DNA of 7,594 bases from G039029935 sp039029935 (GTDB lineage Bacteria > Chloroflexota > Anaerolineae > Caldilineales > Caldilineaceae), in contig JBCCFC010000659.1 of NCBI GenBank assembly GCA_039029935.1, forward strand, positions 1 through 7,594, read 5' to 3'. Of this stretch, positions 1 through 7,594 are shown in pieces (position 1 is the first letter of the stretch; the number at the start of each line of letters is the position of its first letter). The translations under genes and the position numbers were made by a program. The notes beneath the pieces are model-generated. The model was not told where the DNA came from and ran no database searches. It was given only the letters and a program-made list of their open reading frames with translations.

Positions 1-56
1 ACATAACTCATCTACGTAGCCGCATAGCATTACATAAACAAATGGTGGTCGCTTAA
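1..56 (+). CDS. 3' end of an upstream ORF (partial), possible antitoxin partner
   Basis: A frame beginning at position 3 is open from the window edge to a TAA at 54-56 and would encode a 17-residue tail (ending HKQMVVA). It stops two bases before the ATG of the PIN-like gene, the spacing expected of a translationally coupled pair. DUF5615 proteins are commonly preceded by a small DUF433 antitoxin-like gene, so this could be the end of one. The visible tail is too short to recognise any family, and an open frame of this length can occur by chance. Confidence 0.3.
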   Translation, partial: ITHLRSRIALHKQMVVA

Positions 57-58
57 TT

Positions 59-409
59 ATGTTATATCTACTAAGCGATGAAAACTTTCACGGAGATATC
101 ATTCGTGGTGTATTATTGAGCCGTCCTAGCATAGATTTGGTACGTGTCCAAGATGTGGGGTTAGGAGAGGCAGACGACCCAACCATCCTTGAGTGGGCTG
201 CGATGCACAATCGTATTGTGTTGACACATGATCGCGCAACTATGCCTGATTTTGCCTACGATAGAGTTGTGATGAGAAAACCGATGCCCGGTATGTTTGT
301 CTTTAATGACCGTATTTCAGTTAAAGAAGCTATTCACGAGCTATTATTGATTGATGAGTGCAGTGAACATAGAGAGTGGCAAAACTTAGTAATTTACCCA
401 CCTTTGTAA
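59..409 (+). CDS. DUF5615 family PIN-like protein (putative RNase toxin component)
   Basis: This 116-residue protein fits the DUF5615 PIN-like family (Mut7-C-like fold). The N-terminus carries the hallmark acidic motif (LLSDENF, D7-E8-N9). A central segment, GLGEADDPTILEWA (residues 34-47), is followed by RIVLTHD (52-58), in which D58 takes the place of the second conserved acid. Members are predicted metal-dependent nucleases. They are often encoded with a DUF433 partner in what is treated as a type II toxin-antitoxin pair, although RNase activity is inferred for most of them. The ATG lies two bases after the stop of an upstream frame and has only a weak GGTGG-like ribosome site, which suggests coupling. 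Length is normal for the family and nothing looks broken. The next gene starts four bases after the stop, so the two are probably co-transcribed. Confidence 0.85.
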   Translation: MLYLLSDENFHGDIIRGVLLSRPSIDLVRVQDVGLGEADDPTILEWAAMHNRIVLTHDRATMPDFAYDRVVMRKPMPGMFVFNDRISVKEAIHELLLIDECSEHREWQNLVIYPPL

Positions 410-413
410 TCAT

Positions 414-1355
414 ATGCACATCGGTCATTATATAAAATCGATAAATAATAAGATAAATCCATTGATTAGTGACACAAACGGAATCATTGTTCTTGGGGCG
501 GAACGTAGCGGCACATCGGTCATCACAGACATGATTCATCGTTGGGGTGCATATGCAGGTAAGCCATCTCAATTGACGGGTCCCAACGAGCATAATCCCC
601 AAGGCCAATGGGAGTATGAACCGCTCTGGGATGTATTGGCCGAAGTCGGTGACTTTGCACAAGGTGAAACTTGGTGGGACCCTGCATTTGAGACGCGTAT
701 CACGGCCAAGCTCGACGATGCGGCGATACGCACCAAGGCACAGGCATTGCTGGCTGACATGAAAAAAGCAGGGCGTCCTTGGGTGTGGAAGGACCCCGCA
801 CTATGCCACTTTCTCCCCTTTTGGCAACCGCTCTGGGGCGATGTCGCCTATGTTATCATGGTCCGTCACCCCTATGACATTGCACGGTCATGGCAGCAAT
901 ATACAATGCCCGTTGACCTGCGAGACAAACTCGACCTCACCCGCTGTAACTTGTTACGCTGGCAGCATATAATCCAGATGGTGTTGTGTCATACCAATCA
1001 TGTTGCCAGCAAAATCTTTATTGAGTATGAAACGCTCATCCGCTATCCGGTTTCACAGGCACTACGACTGGCACAGTTTCTGGACACACATTGTGGATGT
1101 GACCCCGCTGATGAGCAACGAATTGATGATATGACATCGCGGGTGATGCCTGCCTTTTGGCGCAATCGGAGTAAGCGTATGTTTCCCGAGGTTTCAGAAG
1201 CGACGCCCGCACAACAGCGGCTCTATGCGTTTCTTCAGCGTAAAGTGGACGAACCTTCGCTATCATTTGTGGATGAGTATCCGATGCCAATGGATTGGTG
1301 CGAATTTGTGATCAACGAAGAAAAACGACGGTCCGCTATTGTTAAAACAGAATAG
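414..1355 (+). CDS. sulfotransferase family protein
   Basis: A 313-residue P-loop sulfotransferase. The 5'-phosphosulfate-binding loop is at residues 26-36 (VLGAERSGTSV). A WKDPAL segment (125-130) matches the conserved KDP motif. The 3'-phosphate-binding segment is at 148-160 (IMVRHPYDIARSW), with R151 and S159 in the expected places. EYETLIRYP (204-212) matches the family's YE.L..P element. Such enzymes transfer sulfate from PAPS to a hydroxyl or amine, for example on a glycan, lipid or small molecule; the acceptor cannot be read from the sequence. There is no signal peptide or membrane segment, so it is likely cytosolic. The ATG at 414 follows the PIN-like stop by four bases without a clear Shine-Dalgarno, consistent with translational coupling. 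Residues 1-22 lie upstream of the core fold, so a later start cannot be excluded. Confidence 0.88.
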   Translation: MHIGHYIKSINNKINPLISDTNGIIVLGAERSGTSVITDMIHRWGAYAGKPSQLTGPNEHNPQGQWEYEPLWDVLAEVGDFAQGETWWDPAFETRITAKLDDAAIRTKAQALLADMKKAGRPWVWKDPALCHFLPFWQPLWGDVAYVIMVRHPYDIARSWQQYTMPVDLRDKLDLTRCNLLRWQHIIQMVLCHTNHVASKIFIEYETLIRYPVSQALRLAQFLDTHCGCDPADEQRIDDMTSRVMPAFWRNRSKRMFPEVSEATPAQQRLYAFLQRKVDEPSLSFVDEYPMPMDWCEFVINEEKRRSAIVKTE

Positions 1356-1371
1356 GTAACGATAACTATAC

Positions 1372-1415
1372 AAAAAAAGAGGTGGCAACACAGCGAACTG
1401 CGTTACCACCTCTTT
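1372..1415 (-). terminator. strong intrinsic terminator, minus-strand orientation
   Basis: The outer arms at 1376-1385 and 1406-1415 are perfect complements (AAAGAGGTGG/CCACCTCTTT), and the pairing continues inward to a four-base loop at 1394-1397. Read on the plus strand, the stem has two C-A mismatches (1386/1405 and 1390/1401). Read on the minus strand, both become G-U wobbles. This gives an uninterrupted 18-bp stem closed by a UUCG loop and followed by seven U residues (1378-1372). That asymmetry points to the minus strand as the functional direction. It would end transcripts of the DsbA-like gene, whose stop lies about 170 nt upstream. It may also stop plus-strand transcripts of the sulfotransferase, although the U tract on that side is poor (TCTTTCAT). 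Confidence 0.8.
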
Positions 1416-1430
1416 CATACCACACAAAAA

Positions 1431-1460
1431 AAACCATTGAAAACCATTGAAACCCATTAC
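1431..1460. repeat. 10-bp tandem direct repeat (AAACCATTGA)
   Basis: Two perfect copies of AAACCATTGA (1431-1440, 1441-1450) are followed by a degenerate third copy, AACCCATTAC (1451-1460). It lies between the terminator hairpin and the end of the DsbA-like gene. No function is evident; it may have arisen by slippage. Confidence 0.7.
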
Positions 1461-1533
1461 CCAATCCATCTATAGTTTATCATGGATGGGGCGGGGAGAC
1501 ATCGGCTATCTGTCAAGTTGAGTGACGACGTTT

Positions 1534-1555
1534 GATGGATTGTGCGTCAATCATC
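1534..1555. other. small hairpin in convergent intergenic region
   Basis: Arms GATG-G-ATTG (1534-1542) and CAAT-CATC (1548-1555) pair over 8 bp with one bulged G and a five-base loop. It lies about 30 nt past the stop of the DsbA-like gene. No U tract follows on either strand, so it is not a classical terminator. It could be a 3'-UTR structure or chance. I see no ORF of substance in 1416-1586. Confidence 0.3.
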
Positions 1556-1586
1556 CGCTACGTCATTTGAACAAGTCAAGACCGCG

Positions 1587-2213
1587 TTAGTCTGCCAATT
1601 CTGCCGACACCTGATCGACCACACGTCGTAGCACCTCCAGCGGTTGTGCGCCCGACACCAAATACTTATCCATAAAAATCATCACCGGAACGCCACCTAA
1701 ACCATATTGAAATGCCTGCTGAAAATCATCCGAAACCTGTTGGATAAATTCTGACTCCTCTAACGCGGCCAAGAAATCATCACGGTCCAGCCCCACACTC
1801 TCAGCCACATCGGCCAATACCGACAAGTCATCAATCGCTTTGGCTTCAGACCAATACCCTGTCATCACGGCTGCGTGATAGGCTGGCCCATGCCCCATCT
1901 TCTCGGCATACTTGGCCCCGATTAGCAGTGGTCGACTGTTGATGCCAAAGGGACCGGGATTCATCTCCAGCCCATAATCATTGCGTGCAACACCATAGAT
2001 ACGCGGGCGGTTGGCCTGCACCTTGGCAAGATATTCCGGTGAAGGGGGCGGTGCATCTTTAGGACGCAACTCATAGGAGTGCCATGAGAGTTGGATGGGG
2101 TTCTCTGTGTCTGCCTGTTCTTTTTCAAGTGCATCCAAACTGGATGCCGCTAGATAACACCACGGTCAGGCGAAATCTGACCATACTTTGACGGTGATTG
2201 GTTGTGATTCCAT
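1587..2213 (-). CDS. FrnE-like DsbA-family thiol oxidoreductase, candidate selenoprotein (Sec-x-x-Cys)
   Basis: Read from the ATG at 2213-2211 this gives 208 residues with one in-frame TGA at codon 16, in the context WSDFA-U-PWCYLAAS. In the DsbA/FrnE family this site is the first cysteine of CPWC; the resolving cysteine C19 is present. The rest matches FrnE: an all-alpha middle region with NPGPFGINSRP, the cis-proline loop GVPVMIF (P176), and a C-terminal YLVSGAQPLEVL. The protein would be a cytoplasmic thiol-disulfide oxidoreductase or isomerase; there is no signal peptide. Support for the ATG comes from AAAGG seven bases upstream and a promoter further upstream. A SECIS-like hairpin lies 18 nt after the TGA. 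A downstream start at the TTG at 2138 would delete the first strand and the active site and has no ribosome site. The alternatives are a nonsense mutation or a sequencing error. The frame after the TGA is intact for 192 codons, which argues against old decay. Confidence 0.9.
2126..2152 (-). promoter_or_regulatory. candidate bacterial SECIS element
   Basis: On the minus strand, GCATCC (2147-2142) and GGATGC (2136-2131) form a perfect 6-bp stem around a five-base loop AGUUU (2141-2137). The stem starts 18 nt, and the loop 24 nt, after the TGA. Below it, a 2x2 internal loop separates three further pairs (2150-2152 with 2128-2126, two of them G-U). Bacterial SECIS elements are short hairpins inside the coding region, about 16-37 nt downstream of UGA, with a G among the first two loop bases. 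This hairpin meets those criteria. SelB would bind it to deliver Sec-tRNA. Confidence 0.7.
2166..2168 (-). other. in-frame TGA at the catalytic Cys position (predicted Sec codon, U16)
   Basis: The TGA exactly replaces the first Cys codon of the CPWC active site. It is followed by C, giving UGAC, the same four-base context as the Sec codon of Escherichia coli fdhF. A single base separates TGA from TGC or TGT. Assignment as Sec is inferred from position and the downstream stem-loop, not proven. Confidence 0.8.
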
Positions 2214-2220
2214 CAGTTTG

Positions 2221-2225
2221 CCTTT
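2221..2225 (-). promoter_or_regulatory. ribosome binding site for the DsbA-like gene
   Basis: AAAGG on the minus strand lies seven bases upstream of the ATG at 2213. It fixes the start upstream of the in-frame TGA and so supports translation through that codon. Confidence 0.7.
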
Positions 2226-2308
2226 CTGTTTAATAGATTACTCTGTAAGTCGATAACTTTTCAACTATGTCATGTTGCGTTATCATAATCAATACTTAGT
2301 CTCATGTC

Positions 2309-2337
2309 ATTATATCAAACTTCGTTGGAAATGACAT
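2309..2337 (-). promoter_or_regulatory. sigma-70-type promoter for the DsbA-like gene
   Basis: On the minus strand there is a perfect -10 TATAAT (2314-2309), preceded after exactly 17 bases by ATGTCA (2337-2332), which matches 4 of 6 bases of the -35 consensus. Transcription would start near 2302, giving a leader of about 90 nt before the ATG. It overlaps the upstream region of the divergent toxin-antitoxin remnant. Confidence 0.6.
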
Positions 2338-2345
2338 ATGTATTT

Positions 2346-2351
2346 GGAGGG
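2346..2351 (+). promoter_or_regulatory. strong Shine-Dalgarno of the antitoxin remnant
   Basis: GGAGGG lies four bases before the ATG at 2356. It is the strongest ribosome site in the window, and it now serves only a decapitated antitoxin frame. Confidence 0.65.
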
Positions 2352-2355
2352 AAGA

Positions 2356-2454
2356 ATGAGAGCGATTACCGCAACAGAACTACACCAGAACACATATAAG
2401 CTATTACAATATGACGCAACGTTTTTCAAGCCATGCGCGAATGGTGATGAATAA
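2356..2454 (+). pseudogene. Phd/YefM-type antitoxin remnant (N-terminus only)
   Basis: The ATG opens a 32-residue frame beginning MRAITATELHQNTYKLL, which matches the N-terminus of Phd/YefM-family antitoxins (DNA-binding part, normally about 80 residues in all). After about residue 17 the similarity stops. The frame then runs out of phase through the start of the toxin gene to a TAA at 2452-2454. The loss of the rest of the antitoxin, with the toxin beginning immediately, indicates an internal deletion ending near 2400-2410. The short peptide is unlikely to neutralise a toxin, and whether it still binds operator DNA is unknown. Confidence 0.7.
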
Positions 2455-2740
2455 TCACCAATGGCAAATCTCACCAGTTGTTCGGTTAGAGTTACAATAT
2501 CTATATCAACTTGGTCGTCTTAAATCCGATGCTGACACGGTAATTTCTGAACTATCAGCGAGTAAGGGCTTGATGATTTGCGACAAACCATTTAATATCG
2601 TCATTGCCCATGCTCTACCCTTAACATGGACACGAGATCCCTTTGACCGCATTATTGTTGCGCAGGCCAGTATTGATGACAATATTCTCATTTCCAGTGA
2701 TGCAACAATTCAAGCGAATTATGCCTTCACAGAATGGTAA
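2411..2740 (+). pseudogene. VapC-type PIN toxin, 5'-truncated remnant
   Basis: A 109-residue frame from an ATG without its own ribosome site resembles the body of a VapC PIN toxin. It has SPVVRLELQYLYQLGRLK (residues 21-38, conserved acid E27), then TWTRDPFDRIIVAQA (72-86, acids D76 and D79) and LISSDATI (93-100, D97). Missing is the N-terminal strand with the first catalytic Asp (the usual LDTH.. motif), about 15-20 residues. Full-length relatives are metal-dependent RNases that cleave RNA, often tRNA. Without that Asp the product should be inactive. The toxin frame is shifted by one base from the antitoxin frame upstream and reaches a TGA at 2357-2359 when extended backwards, so no alternative start restores it. 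The pair is best read as a decayed toxin-antitoxin locus. Confidence 0.8.
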
Positions 2741-2779
2741 ACAATTCATAACACTAAATCAAACAAAGGATGTAAGTTT

Positions 2780-3883
2780 ATGTCAGATCCACGCGTCGAA
2801 AAATTAGCCACAACGCTTGTCGACTACTCAACCGCCGTCCAGCCCGGTGACTGGGTGTGGATACGTAGCCACGTCGAAGCCCTACCACTCGCTAAATCGG
2901 TGGTAAAACATGTGCTAGAGGCTGGTGGCAATCCATCAGTGCAGTTGATTTCAGATGAAATTGAAACAACGTTATTACGTGAAGCAAATGAAGACCAGTT
3001 GGCGTGGATTTCGCCGTTGGATGAGGTCATGGGTGAGCAAATTGACGTGCGTATTTCACTTGTCGGTAGTAGCAACACCCGCAGTCTCACGGGCATTGAA
3101 CCACACAAACAGCAGATTTTTCAAAAAGCGCAGATGCCCATGCGCAAACGCTGGTTTCAACGCACCGCCGAAGGAACCCACCGTTGGGTCGGGACGATGT
3201 TCCCCTGTCCTGCCTTTGCGCAAGAGGCTGATATGAGTTTGGAAGAGTATGAAAATTTTGTCTATGCTGCGACTTACGCTGACCAGCCGGACCCTGTAAA
3301 ATGCTGGAATGATATTCATGATATGCAACAGCGCTTGATTGATTGGCTGGCGGGCAAAGAGCAAGTCATCGTGCGTGGCCCACACATCGACCTGACGCTC
3401 TCAATTACAGACCGCACATGGATCAACAGTGACGGCAAACGCAACATGCCTAGTGGCGAAATTTTTACAGGTCCTGTTGAGGATTCAGTCAATGGCTGCG
3501 TTCGGTTTAATTATCCCGCCATTCGTCAAGGGCGTGAGGTGGAAGGCGTTGAGTTGACGTTTGAGGATGGTAAAGTGGTGAAAGCCCGTGCTGAAAAAAA
3601 TGAAGAGTATCTGCTAAGTCAGCTTGACAGCGATGCTGGCGCACGTTATTTGGGCGAGTTTGCTGTTGGCACAAACTATCAAATTACGCAATTCACCAAG
3701 AGTATTCTTTATGATGAAAAGATTGGTGGGACGCTACACATGGCTGTTGGTGCTGGGTATCCTGAAACGGGCAGCAAGAATGATTCCAGCGTTCATTGGG
3801 ATTTTATCTGTGACATGCGGCAGGATAGTGAAATTTTGGTCGATGGTGAGTTGTTTTATAAGAATGGTGAATTTCAAGTGTAA
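2780..3883 (+). CDS. M29-family metallo-aminopeptidase (AmpS/PepS-like)
   Basis: A 367-residue protein of the expected length for peptidase family M29. These enzymes remove N-terminal residues from peptides using a two-metal centre and act in the cytosol. The N-terminal part (PGDWVWIRS, residues 22-30) is typical. The metal-binding region of the C-terminal half is intact: NMPSGEIFTGP (222-232, E227), GEFAVGTN (292-299, E293), LHMAVGAGYPETG (319-331, H320) and SSVHWDFICDM (336-346, H339 and D341). I assign these as ligands by analogy with the family, not by structure. AAAGGA lies nine bases before the ATG. The gene stands alone on its strand after the toxin remnant and converges on lon. The substrate range is not readable; the likely role is peptide turnover. 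Confidence 0.93.
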   Translation: MSDPRVEKLATTLVDYSTAVQPGDWVWIRSHVEALPLAKSVVKHVLEAGGNPSVQLISDEIETTLLREANEDQLAWISPLDEVMGEQIDVRISLVGSSNTRSLTGIEPHKQQIFQKAQMPMRKRWFQRTAEGTHRWVGTMFPCPAFAQEADMSLEEYENFVYAATYADQPDPVKCWNDIHDMQQRLIDWLAGKEQVIVRGPHIDLTLSITDRTWINSDGKRNMPSGEIFTGPVEDSVNGCVRFNYPAIRQGREVEGVELTFEDGKVVKARAEKNEEYLLSQLDSDAGARYLGEFAVGTNYQITQFTKSILYDEKIGGTLHMAVGAGYPETGSKNDSSVHWDFICDMRQDSEILVDGELFYKNGEFQV

Positions 3884-3948
3884 AGGTTGAAGAGTTGAAA
3901 GGTTGAAAGTTGATAGTTCAATCTTCAACCCTTCAACCCTTCAACCCT

Positions 3949-3957
<9 letters not shown>
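3884..3957. repeat. TTCAACCC octamer array with facing degenerate copies, possible bidirectional terminator
   Basis: Four perfect tandem copies of TTCAACCC occupy 3924-3955. The left side (3884-3915) holds degenerate copies in the opposite sense (GGTTGAAA, AGTTGAAA). The two sides can fold into a long imperfect hairpin: 3901-3913 pairs with 3918-3930 at 11 of 13 positions plus one G-U. It sits directly after the M29 stop and runs into the last codons of lon. It may terminate both convergent transcripts, but there is no proper U tract. Confidence 0.75.
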
Positions 3958-7083
<3,126 letters not shown>

Positions 7084-7091
7084 CCAAGCGG

Positions 7092-7096
7092 CCTTC
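7092..7096 (-). promoter_or_regulatory. ribosome binding site deciding the lon start
   Basis: GAAGG on the minus strand, eight bases before the ATG at 7083. It overlaps the alternative TTG start at 7098-7096, which has no comparable site, so the ATG is preferred. Confidence 0.65.
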
Positions 7097-7294
7097 AAAT
7101 TTTACGCATTCATAGCAGTTGCGTTTGTATTCACTACCCAACCAACATACACAATCCACTCTTTAATAAATGGTGAACTATAGATTGCGTGACCAGAGTA
7201 CACGTCACCACCTTTCGAAGGTTTTGCGTTAAATGTTGTGTAGCAAATGATGTTAGGTTTGGCATTTATGGTAAGGAGCCAAATATATTCACAC

Positions 7295-7324
7295 ATTGTA
7301 CCATACAAAATCAAACAGCGACAA
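7295..7324 (-). promoter_or_regulatory. candidate lon promoter with extended -10
   Basis: On the minus strand, -10 TACAAT (7300-7295) is preceded directly by TGG, an extended -10 element. TTGTCG (7324-7319) lies 18 bases upstream as a -35. The predicted leader is about 205 nt. No CIRCE or other known heat-shock operator was seen in it. Confidence 0.45.
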
Positions 7325-7483
7325 TGGGATAGCAACGATTGAATCAGTTCGTTACGGTTTTTATACCTGAAAATTGTTGTGCTTAATCCACATGAAGCTC
7401 CCCATAAACATTCCTCTAACAGAAGGCAAACAAAAATCATGCAAAGCGGTTAGCGTTCTTGGCGTCTATTGGGTATAATTTTT

Positions 7484-7532
7484 AGTGAAGAGTGAAAAGT
7501 GCAGAGTGCAGAGTGCAGAGTGAAGAGCGAAA
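7484..7532. repeat. 7-bp tandem repeat, seven copies of AGTG(A/C)A(A/G)
   Basis: Seven contiguous heptamers run without gaps: AGTGAAG, AGTGAAA, AGTGCAG three times, AGTGAAG, and AGCGAAA as a degenerate last copy. The array starts five bases after a TATAAT box. It is a minisatellite-like intergenic array; no function is evident and no spacers are present. Confidence 0.85.
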
Positions 7533-7594
7533 ATAGTGAATACTACCGAATACTAAGTACCGACCTACGAAATACATTAATTATTAACAAGTCA

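Larger units (their letters stand above)
7084..7594. other. lon leader and intergenic region without a convincing gene
   Basis: This 511-base stretch holds the lon ribosome site and candidate promoter, and a 13-base palindrome (ACCTT-TCG-AAGGT, 7210-7222) within the predicted lon leader. A perfect TATAAT on the plus strand (7474-7479) lacks a recognisable -35. The region ends with a heptad repeat array and an 8-bp direct repeat GAATACTA (7538-7545 and 7548-7555). A minus-strand frame at 7102-7440 is open for 112 codons, but I do not accept it as a gene. Base composition is more AT-rich than the neighbouring coding DNA. Confidence 0.6.

Noticed and set aside
1372..1500. T-box riboswitch, because the minus-strand hairpin contains GAGGTGGTAACGCAG, which resembles the T-box core
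   Set aside because: There is no recognisable stem I or specifier loop upstream, no alternative antiterminator pairing and no aminoacyl-tRNA synthetase or amino-acid gene downstream on that strand. The motif is simply one arm of the terminator stem.
1587..2138. DsbA-like protein starting at the TTG at 2138 as a complete gene
   Set aside because: It would lack the first beta strand and the whole active site, and it has no ribosome site. The upstream codons to the ATG at 2213 continue the family similarity in the same frame across the TGA.
2411..2740. Functional solitary VapC toxin
   Set aside because: The N-terminal catalytic Asp strand is missing, the ATG lacks a ribosome site, and backward extension of the frame meets a stop without restoring the motif.
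7102..7440. 112-codon minus-strand frame upstream of lon
   Set aside because: No Shine-Dalgarno precedes its ATG, the composition is odd (many Cys and Trp in an AT-rich region), it resembles no family I recognise, and the candidate lon promoter lies inside it. It could be a small gene, but I cannot support it.

Overview
The window looks like a chromosomal accessory stretch from a free-living bacterium. I infer a Chloroflexota (Anaerolineae-like) origin from the style of the Lon protease and M29 aminopeptidase, the PIN/Phd toxin-antitoxin debris and the short tandem repeats between genes. No rRNA or marker gene confirms this.

Layout, left to right. (1) 1-1355, plus strand: the tail of an unseen ORF, a DUF5615 PIN-like protein (59-409) and a sulfotransferase-family protein (414-1355), all tightly packed and probably co-transcribed. 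(2) 1356-1586: a convergent intergenic region with a strong hairpin that is fully paired, and followed by a U tract, only when read on the minus strand. (3) 1587-2213, minus strand: a FrnE-like DsbA-family oxidoreductase. Its first active-site codon, at 2168-2166, is TGA where the family has Cys (U-P-W-C instead of C-P-W-C). A bacterial SECIS-like stem-loop follows 18 nt later, a Shine-Dalgarno precedes the upstream ATG, and there is a good sigma-70-type promoter. A conventional gene caller would lose the first 25 residues, including the whole active site. (4) 2346-2740, plus strand: the scar of a Phd/VapC toxin-antitoxin pair, with the antitoxin start joined out of frame to a toxin that lacks its N-terminus. 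(5) 2780-3883, plus strand: an M29-family metallo-aminopeptidase. (6) 3884-3957: an octamer repeat and imperfect hairpin between convergent genes; it contains the stop codon of the next gene. (7) 3949-7083, minus strand: an unusually long LonA protease (1044 aa) with an acidic insertion of roughly 200 residues in its N-terminal region. (8) 7084-7594: the Lon leader with a candidate promoter, then a stretch without a convincing gene, ending in a heptad tandem repeat.

The genes do not form one pathway. Lon and the M29 aminopeptidase are both proteolytic (protein degradation and peptide trimming) but are convergent, not an operon. The most notable item is the candidate selenocysteine-containing DsbA/FrnE protein. 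It implies that the host encodes SelA, SelB, SelC and SelD, none of which is in this window.
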